Shown here piece after piece: positions 42,806 through 51,340 of a stretch of 64,000 nt of DNA. The notes under the pieces are model-generated. The model ran no database searches, had not been told where the DNA came from, and saw only the letters and a program-made list of their open reading frames with translations. Source of the DNA: Mycolicibacterium sp. CH28 (GTDB lineage Bacteria > Actinomycetota > Actinomycetes > Mycobacteriales > Mycobacteriaceae); contig NZ_SRLQ01000003.1 in NCBI RefSeq assembly GCF_004745805.1, positions 433,384 through 497,383 on the forward strand. Direction: 5' to 3'. Position 1 is the first letter of the stretch. Each line of letters opens with the position of its first letter. The position numbers and the translations under genes were made by a program.

Positions 42806-43996
42806 GTGAGCACCACCCCAGCACCCCCCACGCACACCTGCACTCCGCTGGAGTTGTTCGGTATCGATCGGTTGCTCGATGAGGACGAACGTGACATTGC
42901 CGCTACGGTGCGCAAGTTCGTCGAGGCCCGGTTGCGGCCCAATGTCGAGGACTGGTTCGAATCGGCCACCCTGCCCAAGGAATTGGCCAAGGAGTTCGGT
43001 GAGCTGGGGGTGCTGGGGATGCACCTACAGGGCTACGGCTGCGCAGGAACCAACGCCGTCAGCTACGGCCTGGCCTGCATGGAACTCGAAGCCGGCGACA
43101 GCGGATTCCGCAGCTTCGTCTCCGTCCAAGGCTCCCTGTCGATGTTCTCCATCTACCGCTACGGCTCCGAAGAACAAAAAAACGAGTGGCTGCCCAAGCT
43201 GGCCACCGGCGAGGCCATCGGCTGCTTCGGACTCACCGAACCCGACTTCGGCTCCAACCCCGCCGGCATGCGCACCCGCGCACGCCGCGACGGGACTGAC
43301 TGGGTGCTCAACGGCACCAAAATGTGGATCACCAACGGCAACCTCGCCGACGTCGCCACCGTCTGGGCGCAGACCGACGACGGCGTTCGCGGCTTCCTGG
43401 TGCCGACGGACACCCCCGGTTTCACCGCCAACGCCATCCACAAAAAACTGTCGCTGCGGGCGTCGGTCACCTCGGAGCTGGTGCTCGACAACGTCCGCCT
43501 CCCGGCCTCGGCACAACTCCCGCACGCCACCGGCCTGGGCGCGCCGCTGTCGTGTCTGAACGAAGCCCGCTTCGGCATCGTCTTCGGCGCCCTAGGCGCC
43601 GCCCGCGACAGCCTCGAGACCGCCATCGCCTACGCCCAATCCCGCGACGTCTTCGACCGACCCCTGTCCAGCTTCCAGCTCACCCAGGAAAAGCTGGCCA
43701 ACATGACCCTCGAACTCGGCAAAGGCATGCTGCTGGCCATCCACCTCGGCCGGCTCAAAGACGCCGAAGGCGTCCGCCCCGAACAGATCAGCCTCGGCAA
43801 ACTCAACAACGTCCGCGAAGCCTTGGCCATCGCCCGCCAATGCCGCACCATCCTCGGCGGCAGCGGCATCACCCTCGAATACTCCCCCCTGCGCCACGCC
43901 AACAACCTCGAATCCGTCCTCACCTACGAAGGCACCTCCGAAATGCACCTGCTCTCCATCGGCAAGGCCCTCACCGGACAAGCAGCATTCCGCTGA
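42806..43996 (+). CDS. Acyl-CoA dehydrogenase, glutaryl-CoA dehydrogenase-like
   Basis: This 396-residue protein fits the glutaryl-CoA dehydrogenase subgroup: FRSFVSVQGSLSMFSIYRYG, GCFGLTEPDFGSNPAGMRTRA and WITNGNLADVATVWA. The catalytic Glu lies in TYEGTSEMHLLSIG. Members oxidise and decarboxylate glutaryl-CoA to crotonyl-CoA. The start is a GTG at 42806. Codon choice shifts from GAG/AAG/CTG before about 43040 to GAA/AAA/CTC after it. Its neighbours are a CoA-transferase and two semialdehyde dehydrogenases, which supports the glutarate reading. Confidence 0.87.
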   Translation: MSTTPAPPTHTCTPLELFGIDRLLDEDERDIAATVRKFVEARLRPNVEDWFESATLPKELAKEFGELGVLGMHLQGYGCAGTNAVSYGLACMELEAGDSGFRSFVSVQGSLSMFSIYRYGSEEQKNEWLPKLATGEAIGCFGLTEPDFGSNPAGMRTRARRDGTDWVLNGTKMWITNGNLADVATVWAQTDDGVRGFLVPTDTPGFTANAIHKKLSLRASVTSELVLDNVRLPASAQLPHATGLGAPLSCLNEARFGIVFGALGAARDSLETAIAYAQSRDVFDRPLSSFQLTQEKLANMTLELGKGMLLAIHLGRLKDAEGVRPEQISLGKLNNVREALAIARQCRTILGGSGITLEYSPLRHANNLESVLTYEGTSEMHLLSIGKALTGQAAFR

Positions 43997-44030
43997 CCTG
44001 CGCCGTACCGCAACGAGATTGGGGCAATTC

Positions 44031-45503
44031 ATGACTGTGAACACACCTGCGCCACTGCGGCACCTCATCGCTGGCCAGTGGACTGGCGGCAAGGGCGACG
44101 AGATCCGTAGCGTCGACCCCGCGCGACCGCAGACCGTGGTCGCCGAGGGCGCTGCCGCAACCGCCGACGATGTCGAGACGGCAGTGGCCGCAGCCGCTGA
44201 GGCGGCCCGCCGCTGGGCGGCCACCCCGATGCACCAGCGCGGAGCCGTGCTGCTCGCGGCGGCCGAGATCGTCGACCGCAATGCCGAGGACTGGGGCCTT
44301 GAGCTGTCGATCGAGGAGGGCAAAACCAAGGCCGAAGGCATCGGCGAGGTCCGCCGCGCCGCGCAGATCCTGCGCTACTACGGCAACGAAGGCGACCGCC
44401 AAGCCGGCGAGATCTACTCCTCACCCCGCGCCGGCGAACAGATCCTGATCACCCGCAAACCCGTCGGCATCATCGGCGTGATCACCCCCTTCAACTTCCC
44501 CATCGCCATCCCCGCCTGGAAAATCGCACCAGCCCTGATCTACGGCAACACCGTCGTGTGGAAACCGGCCAGCACCGTTCCCTTACTGGCGATCCGACTC
44601 GCCCACGCACTCACCACCGCAGGCCTACCCGCCGGCGTCCTCAACCTGCTCATCGGCAACGCCGCAGTCGGCGACGCACTGGTCAACCACCGCGACATCG
44701 ACGCCATCAGCTTCACCGGCTCCACCGGCGTAGGCCGACGCATCGCCGCCACCGCCGCCACCCGCGGCGTACCCGTGCAAGCCGAAATGGGCGGCAAAAA
44801 CGCCGCGGTCGTACTCGACGACGCCGACTTCGACCTGGCACTGGAACAGGTCATGCTCGGCGCATTCCGCTCCACCGGCCAAAAATGCACGGCCACATCC
44901 CGATTGATCCTCACCGAGGGCATCGCCGACCGATTCCTGGCCGCGCTGGCGCAGCGGGCCGACGCACTCGTCGTCGGCAACCCGACCGACGCGGCCACCC
45001 AGATGGGGCCGGTCATCAGTGATTCGGCACGCAAGACGATCATCACCGGCATCGAGACCGCCCGGACCCAGGGAGCCACAGTCCTCGTCGGCGGGCAACC
45101 CTACGCCGACGAGGACCGCGCGCACGGGTACTTCATCGCGCCCACCGTCGTCGAACTCGGCGACCGGCCCGCGGACGTCTGGACCGACGAGCTGTTCGGC
45201 CCGGTGGTAGCGGTGCGCCGCGCCGCCGATGCCGACGAGGCCTTCGCACTGGCCAACGACAGCGAATTCGGCTTGTCGGCAGCCGTGTTCACCCAGGACC
45301 TCACCCGAGCACTACAGGCCGTCGAACACATCGACGTCGGCATCCTGCACATCAACTCCGAATCGGCCGGCGCCGACCCGCACGTGCCGTTCGGCGGCGC
45401 CAAGAAGAGCGGCCTGGGCCCCAAGGAACAGGGCACCGCGGCGCGGGAGTTCTACACCCACACCACCACGGTCTACCTCCGCGGCGGAGCCTCGCCCCGA
45501 TGA
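44031..45503 (+). CDS. Aldehyde dehydrogenase, ketoglutarate-semialdehyde/benzaldehyde-DH-like
   Basis: This 490-residue protein is a second aldehyde dehydrogenase, distinct from that at 41460. It has GVITPFNFPIAIPAWKIAPAL, the catalytic Glu in VQAEMGGKNAAVV, the Cys in FRSTGQKCTATSRLI and HVPFGGAKKSGLGPKEQG near the end. The pattern is closest to the alpha-ketoglutaric-semialdehyde/vanillin-type groups, so its substrate may differ from the first enzyme. The ATG at 44031 is 34 bases after the acyl-CoA dehydrogenase, and its stop overlaps the CoA-transferase start (ATGA). Confidence 0.88.
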   Translation: MTVNTPAPLRHLIAGQWTGGKGDEIRSVDPARPQTVVAEGAAATADDVETAVAAAAEAARRWAATPMHQRGAVLLAAAEIVDRNAEDWGLELSIEEGKTKAEGIGEVRRAAQILRYYGNEGDRQAGEIYSSPRAGEQILITRKPVGIIGVITPFNFPIAIPAWKIAPALIYGNTVVWKPASTVPLLAIRLAHALTTAGLPAGVLNLLIGNAAVGDALVNHRDIDAISFTGSTGVGRRIAATAATRGVPVQAEMGGKNAAVVLDDADFDLALEQVMLGAFRSTGQKCTATSRLILTEGIADRFLAALAQRADALVVGNPTDAATQMGPVISDSARKTIITGIETARTQGATVLVGGQPYADEDRAHGYFIAPTVVELGDRPADVWTDELFGPVVAVRRAADADEAFALANDSEFGLSAAVFTQDLTRALQAVEHIDVGILHINSESAGADPHVPFGGAKKSGLGPKEQGTAAREFYTHTTTVYLRGGASPR

Positions 45504-46618
45504 CCGTGGACGCACTCGACGGGATCACCGTCGTCGACTTCAGCCGCGTGCTTGCCGGGCCCTACGCCACGATGCTGCTCGGCGACTTCGGCGCCGATGT
45601 CATCAAGATCGAACGGCCCGGCACCGGGGACGACACCCGCGAGTGGGGGCCGCCGTACGACGCCGACGGCGTGGCCACCTATTTCAACTCGGTGAACCGC
45701 AACAAGCGTTCCGTCGTGCTCGATCTCACCGACCCAGATGATGTCGCCCGGGCCCGCGATCTGGTCAGCCGTGCCGACATCGTCGTGGAGAACTTCCGCC
45801 ACGGCACCATGGAGAAGCTCGGGCTGGGCTATGACTCCCTTCGCGAAGTCAAGCCGGACCTGATCTACTGTGCCATAACTGGTTTCGGGAATGACGGCGG
45901 AGCCGACCTGCCTGGCTACGACTTGCTCGTCCAAGCCGTCGGCGGCCTGATGAGCGTCACCGGGCCCGAACCGGGACAACCCACCAAGGTCGGCGTCGCC
46001 TTGGTCGACGTCCTGGCCGGAGTCCATGCCCTCGCCGGCATCCTGGTGGCACTGGCCCACCGCGACCGGACCGGGCAGGGGCAACGCGTCGACACCAGCC
46101 TGCTGTCGGTCCTGTTGTCCTCCATGGTCAATCAAGCCTCAGGCTTCCTCGGCGCCGGTAGCGTGCCCACCATCATGGGCAACCGGCACCCCAGCATCGC
46201 CCCGTACCAGACCTTCAACACCGCCGACCGGCCCATCGCCCTGGCTGTCGGCAACGACAAGCAGTTCCGATTGTTGGTCGCCGCCCTCGAACTCGACGAG
46301 ATCGCCGACGACGAGCGCTTCATCTCCAACACGCTCCGGGTCCGCCACCGCGACGAACTCTGCGCCATCCTGGAAGCCGAGTTCGCCAAGCATGGCGCCG
46401 ACCATTGGTATGACCTCCTCACCTCGGTCGGGGTGCCGGCGGGACCCATCAACGACGTGGCCGAGGCGTTCGCATTCGCCGAGAGACTCGGACTCACCGC
46501 TATCGTTCCGGTGCCGGGCAGCGTGGCGCCGCAGGTCGCCAACCCCGTGTCACTGTCGGTAACGCCGCCGCAGTACCGCAGTGCACCACCGCATCTAGGA
46601 CAAGACACCACCCGCTGA
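45500..46618 (+). CDS. Family III CoA-transferase (CaiB/BaiF), probable glutarate CoA-transferase
   Basis: This 372-residue protein is a formyl-CoA-transferase-type enzyme: VVDFSRVLAGPYATMLLGDFGADVIKIERP at the N-terminus, FNSVNRNKRSVVLDL and the catalytic Asp in VGVALVDVLAGVHALAG. Such enzymes move CoA between carboxylates, for example from succinyl-CoA to glutarate as SUGCT does. Overlap with the upstream aldehyde dehydrogenase and its place beside a glutaryl-CoA-dehydrogenase-like gene make glutarate the best guess. It is the last structural gene before the PucR regulator. Confidence 0.87.
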   Translation: MTVDALDGITVVDFSRVLAGPYATMLLGDFGADVIKIERPGTGDDTREWGPPYDADGVATYFNSVNRNKRSVVLDLTDPDDVARARDLVSRADIVVENFRHGTMEKLGLGYDSLREVKPDLIYCAITGFGNDGGADLPGYDLLVQAVGGLMSVTGPEPGQPTKVGVALVDVLAGVHALAGILVALAHRDRTGQGQRVDTSLLSVLLSSMVNQASGFLGAGSVPTIMGNRHPSIAPYQTFNTADRPIALAVGNDKQFRLLVAALELDEIADDERFISNTLRVRHRDELCAILEAEFAKHGADHWYDLLTSVGVPAGPINDVAEAFAFAERLGLTAIVPVPGSVAPQVANPVSLSVTPPQYRSAPPHLGQDTTR

Positions 46619-46720
46619 TCTTCCAGCCCCACGGCCAAGGCCTAGCATCAGCACCATGGCGTCAGGTGTCATCTCGGGCTGTGGCCCAGAACATCACGGA
46701 TGGGCGCGGCGCACGTGGCA

Positions 46721-48265
46721 ATGAGCGTGCGCCGGCTCGCGCACATTCCCACGCTTGGATTGAAGCTGGTTGCCGGCCGCGACAACGCGGACCGCCCGAT
46801 TGCCTGGGCCCATGCCATCGAACTCGAAGATCCCACTCCATACCTGTCCGGCGGCGAACTGGTCATGACCACCGGTATGAACGTCGGCACCACCGCCGAT
46901 CAGCAATTCGACTATCTGGCCCGACTGTCCGCCGCAGGGGTCGCCGCGCTCGCCTTCGATACCGGAACCACCCACGCCGCCGTCCCCGCAGGCATCATCG
47001 CCGCCGGCGACGCGCTGGGTCTGCCCGTACTCAGCGTTCCCCCCGAGACACCCTTCATCGCCATCACCCGCGCCATCATCGACGAAGTCACCGCCGATCA
47101 ACTGCACTCCGTACAACGCGTTGTCGACCAACAAGAAGTGCTCGTCCGAGAAACCCTGCGGAACGGGATCCCTGCCGTCGTCGCCGCCCTGAGCAGACTG
47201 CTGTCGGCCACCGTCGTCGTGATCGACGTCGACGGAAATACACTGGCCGCCAACGGGTCCGAGATCCAACACATTCGTGCACTCTGCGCAACATTGGTGA
47301 CCGGCAACAACGCCAGTCGCAAACCCCGGCACGCCGGGCGCGTCGTGGCCGACGGCTCTGGATTCTGCACGATCCAAGCGCTCAAGGCCGCCCAATCGCT
47401 GCACGGATATCTTGCGGTCAAAACTGATGGCCCGCCGTCTCCCCCCGAACGGCTGCTCGTGTCGCACGCCGTTTCGCTGATATCGATCGAGATGAGCAAA
47501 CCTGCCAAGATCCTCGACGCCGAGCACCGGTTACGCAGCGCCGCCACCAAGGGCTTGCTCGCCGACCCACCAACGGTCGACGACGCCGTCCTCAGGTACT
47601 TCCGGATAGACCCCGATGCCGAGGTTGTCGTCCTCGTAATGACCGACACCGGGCCCAGCCTGGCCGCCGAGACCCACGCCCATCGCGTCCTGGGGTCCTA
47701 CAACTGCCCCTACCTGATCAGCTCGTCCGCCGACGAACTGATCGTCATCCTGCATGCCGGTGATTCCGCATCGGCACCCGACCTCGTCGTGGCGATCAGC
47801 GCACAACTTCAACGGCACCTCCGCGCCGGCATCAGCAAGCCCACAATGATCGCCGACATCACCACCGCCGTAAGCCAAGCGCGCGCCGCCGCCCGTATGG
47901 GCAACGCCGGTGGTCCGCTTCACGACTTCGCCGACCTTGGCCTCTTCGACCTCATCCTCGGCACGCGCAGCGCCGAGGAACTCAGCCTCGTCGCCCAACC
48001 CATCGCAACGCTCGTCGACCACGATCGCGACCCGAGCGCCTCCAACGACAGCCTGCTCGCCACGCTCGACAGCTATCTGCGGCACAACGGCCAACTCGAA
48101 GGCGCTGCGGCAGAACTCAGTATCCATCGCCACACGCTGCGCAACCGCATCGTCAAGATCAGTCAGCTGACCGGACAGGACCTCCACAGCGCGGACGCGC
48201 GCGCACAACTGCTCCTGGCGATCCGAGCCCGCGAGATGCTGCTCATCCAGCACCCGCAGACCTGA
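46721..48265 (+). CDS. PucR-family transcriptional activator
   Basis: This 514-residue regulator has the N-terminal PucR domain (1-120: SVRRLAHIPTLGLKLVAG, ELVMTTGMNVG), a GAF-like middle and a C-terminal HTH_30 domain (about 450-505: LEGAAAELSIHRHTLRNRIV). PucR proteins sense purine, amino-acid or polyamine catabolites. ATG 46721 opens the PucR domain directly; ATG 46700 would add 7 residues. It lies between the glutarate-type enzymes and the APC permease, and a perfect 22-bp inverted repeat follows it. It probably controls the permease. Confidence 0.87.
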   Translation: MSVRRLAHIPTLGLKLVAGRDNADRPIAWAHAIELEDPTPYLSGGELVMTTGMNVGTTADQQFDYLARLSAAGVAALAFDTGTTHAAVPAGIIAAGDALGLPVLSVPPETPFIAITRAIIDEVTADQLHSVQRVVDQQEVLVRETLRNGIPAVVAALSRLLSATVVVIDVDGNTLAANGSEIQHIRALCATLVTGNNASRKPRHAGRVVADGSGFCTIQALKAAQSLHGYLAVKTDGPPSPPERLLVSHAVSLISIEMSKPAKILDAEHRLRSAATKGLLADPPTVDDAVLRYFRIDPDAEVVVLVMTDTGPSLAAETHAHRVLGSYNCPYLISSSADELIVILHAGDSASAPDLVVAISAQLQRHLRAGISKPTMIADITTAVSQARAAARMGNAGGPLHDFADLGLFDLILGTRSAEELSLVAQPIATLVDHDRDPSASNDSLLATLDSYLRHNGQLEGAAAELSIHRHTLRNRIVKISQLTGQDLHSADARAQLLLAIRAREMLLIQHPQT

Positions 48266-48294
48266 GCTCCCGGACCCGTAGGCATCGAATCCTG

Positions 48295-48316
48295 CTGATC
48301 GGAAGTGTCCGATCAG
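48295..48316. promoter_or_regulatory. Perfect 9-bp-arm inverted repeat between pucR-like and permease genes
   Basis: CTGATCGGA (48295-48303) and TCCGATCAG (48308-48316) are exact reverse complements around AGTG. The element is 30 bases after the PucR stop and 56 bases before the permease start. It could be a terminator stem or, because no U-tract follows, an operator for the permease. Confidence 0.55.
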
Positions 48317-48371
48317 GCCGCGGTCGGGGTTAGCGTCTGCAAGCGCAGAGCCGACCCATCGAAGGGGCATG

Positions 48372-49829
48372 ATGTCGAACCACATTGAGGAAGCCAGCGG
48401 CACTTCGGTCGCAGTGAGCGCGGGAGATGACCGACCGCACCGGAAGCTGCGCGGCACCCTGGGTGTCTGGGGGATCGTGTTCGTGGTCGTGGCCGCCGCC
48501 TCACCGCTGGGCGTGATCGGAGGCCCGGTGCCGCTGGGCATCGGCATCGGCAACGGGACGGGTTTCCCCGCCATCTTCGTCGTCAGTACGGTGATCATCC
48601 TGCTGTTCGCGGTCGGTTTCACCGCCCTGACGCCCTACGTTCCGGACGCGGGCGCCTTCTACTCCTACATCGGCAAGGGCCTTGGCCGCATCACCGGCTT
48701 CGGATTCGCCTTCGTGGCGCTGATCTCCTATCTCACCCTCGAGATCGCGGTGTACGGTCTGATCGGCCAAGGCGCCCAGGCCCTCTTCTCCTCCTACGGA
48801 CTTCCCCAGATCCATTGGGGTATATGGGCGTTCATCGCATTCGCGGCCGTGACACTGCTGGGCCACTTCAACATCGACCTGTCCCGCAACGTCTTGGGGG
48901 TCCTGCTCCTCGGCGAGGTCGCCATCGTGCTGGCCCTGGATGCGGCCGTCATCTTCACCGGCGGGCACGAAGGACTGTCCACCGGCATCGTCACTCCGTC
49001 CCAGATCGTCTCGGGTGCACCGGGTCTGGCGCTGCTCTTCGCGATCCTGAGCTTCATCGGTTTCGAAGCGACCGCCGTCTTCCGTGACGAGGCCCGTGAC
49101 CCGCTGCGCACCATCCCGCGCGCCACCTACCTGGCTGTCATACTCATCGGCGTCTTCTACACGGTCTCGACATGGGCGCTGATCAGCGCTTGGGGCGACA
49201 GCCGAGTGGTCGCAGCCGCGACCAGCGCACCGTCGAATTTGCTGCCCACTGCCACCCAGGAGTACCTCGGCACGGCCGGACTACACATCGTGCAGGTGCT
49301 GTTCGTCACCAGCCTGTTCGCCTGCATCCTGTCGTTCCACAACATCGTCGCGCGCTACGTGTTCACACTGTCCAACCGCAACGTCTTCCCTGATCGGCTT
49401 GGCGATGCCCATGAGCGCCACGGGTCCCCGCACCTGGCCTCGGGTCTGGACGCGGTGATCGTCGCCGTGGCGCTCCTCGCCGGCATTCTGTTCAAGCTCG
49501 ATCCGGTGACCCAGTTCTACACCTGGCTGGCCGGCATCTCGACCGTCGGCATCACCACGTTGCTGATCGCGACCAGCGTCGCGGTGCTGGCATTCTTCGC
49601 TCGCCGCAGGAAGGCCGGCCAGCTCGAGGTATCCGCCTGGCGTGCCTTCATCGCGCCCGGGCTCGGCCTAGTCGGCCTGGTGATCGCGTTCGGGCTGATC
49701 CTGCAGAACCTGCCGACCCTGGTCGGCGAGTCCACGCCCATCGCCATCGGCGTGGTCGCGCTGCTGGTCGCCTTCTTCGCCATCGGCGCCGGAATCGCGG
49801 CTCGGCGGCCCCAGGTGAAACTGGACTGA
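48372..49829 (+). CDS. APC-superfamily amino acid/polyamine permease
   Basis: This 485-residue protein has about 12 membrane helices and the APC signature GVWGIVFVVVAAASPLGVIGGPVPLGIGIGNGTGFPAIF in helix 1. Further motifs are AFYSYIGKGLGRITGFGFAFV and LSFIGFEATAVFRDEARDPLRTIPRATY. It imports amino acids, amines or similar cations. SD AAGGGG at 48362-48367 favours ATG 48372 over 48369. Lying after PucR and the glutarate-type genes, it may import lysine, cadaverine, 5-aminovalerate or a related amine; this is inference. Confidence 0.88.
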   Translation: MSNHIEEASGTSVAVSAGDDRPHRKLRGTLGVWGIVFVVVAAASPLGVIGGPVPLGIGIGNGTGFPAIFVVSTVIILLFAVGFTALTPYVPDAGAFYSYIGKGLGRITGFGFAFVALISYLTLEIAVYGLIGQGAQALFSSYGLPQIHWGIWAFIAFAAVTLLGHFNIDLSRNVLGVLLLGEVAIVLALDAAVIFTGGHEGLSTGIVTPSQIVSGAPGLALLFAILSFIGFEATAVFRDEARDPLRTIPRATYLAVILIGVFYTVSTWALISAWGDSRVVAAATSAPSNLLPTATQEYLGTAGLHIVQVLFVTSLFACILSFHNIVARYVFTLSNRNVFPDRLGDAHERHGSPHLASGLDAVIVAVALLAGILFKLDPVTQFYTWLAGISTVGITTLLIATSVAVLAFFARRRKAGQLEVSAWRAFIAPGLGLVGLVIAFGLILQNLPTLVGESTPIAIGVVALLVAFFAIGAGIAARRPQVKLD

Positions 49830-49893
49830 CGTGACAACCCAGTAACCGGAGGCTGCCAGGAGCGCCGGACGCGGCGCGTCGTAGCCTCGTGCC

Positions 49894-50712
49894 ATGAGCG
49901 AGCCCTATGAATCCCTCACCGTCGAGGTCAAGGACCACGTCGCCCAGGTCACCCTGATCGGTCCTGGTAAAGGCAACGCCATGGGCCCGGCGTTCTGGGA
50001 AGAAATGCCGGTGGTCTTCGCCGCACTCGACGCCGACCCCGATGTCCGCGCGATCGTGCTGACCGGCTCTGGCCGCAACTTCAGTTACGGCCTGGACCTG
50101 TTGGCGATGGGCGGCATGCTCCCGGCGGGCGGCGATCCGTCGGCTCGGCCCCGCACGGAGTTCCACAAGAAACTCAAGAGCATGCAGCAGTCGATCACCG
50201 CGGTGGCGGACTGCCGCACTCCCACCATCGCCTCGGTTCACGGCTGGTGCATCGGCGGCGGTGTGGACCTGATCAGCGCGGTCGACATCCGCTACGCCAG
50301 CGCCGACGCCAAGTTCTCGGTGCGGGAAGTCAAGCTCTCGATCGTTGCCGACGTCGGCAGCCTGGCCCGGCTGCCCTACATCCTGTCCGACGGTCACCTG
50401 CGCGAGCTGGCACTGACCGGTAAGGACATCGACGCCGCCCGGGCGGAGAAGATCGGCCTGGTCAACGACGTCTACTCGGACCCGGAGGCCGCCCTGGCCG
50501 CCGCTCACGCCACGGCCGCCGAGATCGCGGCCAACTCGCCGTTGGTCGTTCATGGCATCAAGGACGTCCTCGACGAGCAGCGCACCGCCGACGTCGCCGC
50601 GAGCCTGCGCTACGTCGCAGCGTGGAACTCGGCGTTCCTGCCGTCAAAGGACCTCGGCGAGGGCATCAAGGCGATGTTCGAGAAGCGCAAGCCCGAGTAC
50701 ACCGGCGAATAG
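49894..50712 (+). CDS. echA21: Enoyl-CoA hydratase/isomerase, EchA21-like
   Basis: This 272-residue crotonase-fold protein closely matches my recollection of EchA21 (Rv3774) at its N-terminus (VTLIGPGKGNAMGPAFWEEM). The oxyanion-hole segments are GSGRNFSYGLDLLAMGG and HGWCIGGGVDLISAVDIRYA. Catalytic acidic positions in VREVKLSIVADVGSLARLP resemble the delta3,5-delta2,4-dienoyl-CoA isomerase group more than simple hydratases. It acts on enoyl-CoA in beta-oxidation. It begins the part of the window whose order follows Rv3774-Rv3790. Confidence 0.85.
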   Translation: MSEPYESLTVEVKDHVAQVTLIGPGKGNAMGPAFWEEMPVVFAALDADPDVRAIVLTGSGRNFSYGLDLLAMGGMLPAGGDPSARPRTEFHKKLKSMQQSITAVADCRTPTIASVHGWCIGGGVDLISAVDIRYASADAKFSVREVKLSIVADVGSLARLPYILSDGHLRELALTGKDIDAARAEKIGLVNDVYSDPEAALAAAHATAAEIAANSPLVVHGIKDVLDEQRTADVAASLRYVAAWNSAFLPSKDLGEGIKAMFEKRKPEYTGE

Positions 50713-50716
50713 CGGG

Positions 50717-51031
50717 CTAGCTGCCAGGCTTGACGGTCGGGCTCGCCACTGGCGTTGCCAATGCGGTCGGTTCGTCCGTCGGCTGGGTGGTGGTGGTCGC
50801 GCCCATGCTCATGGCGGCGCTGGTCGTCATCGCCGGCACGACCGGCGATGAGTAGCCCGGCATCTTTGTCTCACGACCGGAGTCCGCTGAGATACCGAAA
50901 GCCGGGCCGCCGGGTGCCGGGTGAGTCAGCCCGAACAGCGCCATCACCGCGATCGCGCCACCGCCGACGGCGGTACCCAGCAACCTTTTACGTGAAGCTA
51001 AGCTTTTCCGAAGGTTGAGATGAGTTGACAT
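50717..51031 (-). CDS. Small exported or membrane-anchored Thr/Pro/Ala-rich protein, 104 aa
   Basis: The ATG at 51031 encodes a basic N-terminus (HLNLRKSLASRKR), a hydrophobic segment (about 16-36: RLLGTAVGGGAIAVMALFGL) and a 65-residue low-complexity tail rich in Thr, Pro, Ala and Ser. It is probably a secreted or anchored surface peptide. I do not recognise a family. Its leader region toward the upstream tRNA holds two mutually exclusive hairpins. It is convergent with the echA21-like gene (4-base gap). Confidence 0.7.
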   Translation of the reverse strand: MSTHLNLRKSLASRKRLLGTAVGGGAIAVMALFGLTHPAPGGPAFGISADSGRETKMPGYSSPVVPAMTTSAAMSMGATTTTQPTDEPTALATPVASPTVKPGS

Positions 51032-51058
51032 GTAGACCAGTACCTTTCGGGCATTCTA

Positions 51059-51103
51059 GGGTAGCGACAGCTACCCGAACCGCTCTACCTTCGGCGGTTC
51101 GGG
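51059..51103 (-). promoter_or_regulatory. Two overlapping hairpins between tRNA-Ser and the 104-aa gene
   Basis: Hairpin A pairs 51059-51065 (GGGTAGC) with 51070-51076 (GCTACCC) over a 4-base loop. Hairpin B pairs 51074-51083 (CCCGAACCGC) with 51094-51103 (GCGGTTCGGG) over a 10-base loop. They share 51074-51076, so both cannot form fully. On the minus strand they lie in the leader of the 104-residue protein. They could be an attenuator or a bidirectional terminator; no U-run follows either. Confidence 0.5.
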
Positions 51104-51225
51104 CAACTAATAACGCCTTCAATCCTTTGTATGCCTGCCCACGGTCTGAGCGCACGTGTCCCAAGCTGATCCACAGAAGTCCGGTTGGAGGCCCACAGCC
51201 ACGCACCAGGATCTTCACAAAAAAG

Positions 51226-51312
51226 CGGTGGCGGAGGGATTTGAACCCCCGGACGGTGTTAGCCGTCTCTCGCTTTCAAGGCGAGTGCATTAGGCCGCTC
51301 TGCCACGCCACC
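51226..51312 (-). tRNA. tRNA-Ser (anticodon UGA)
   Basis: The 87-base cloverleaf reads on the minus strand from 51312. The acceptor stem GGTGGCG pairs with CGCCACC (51227-51233), with a G discriminator at 51226. The anticodon stem CTCGC/GCGAG holds the loop CTTGAAA, anticodon TGA at 51278-51276. A long variable arm (GACGGCTAACACCGTC) identifies a class II serine tRNA, and the T arm GGGGGTTCAAATCCCTC is canonical. CCA is not encoded. A run of six T follows at 51224-51219, consistent with termination. Confidence 0.96.
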
Positions 51313-51340
51313 GCCGACAAGCGTAGCGGTGCCGTATCGG

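Noticed and set aside
41448..42824. 458-codon minus-strand frame opposite the aldehyde dehydrogenase
   Set aside because: The sense strand carries every catalytic motif of an aldehyde dehydrogenase; the antisense protein is typical GC-shadow sequence.
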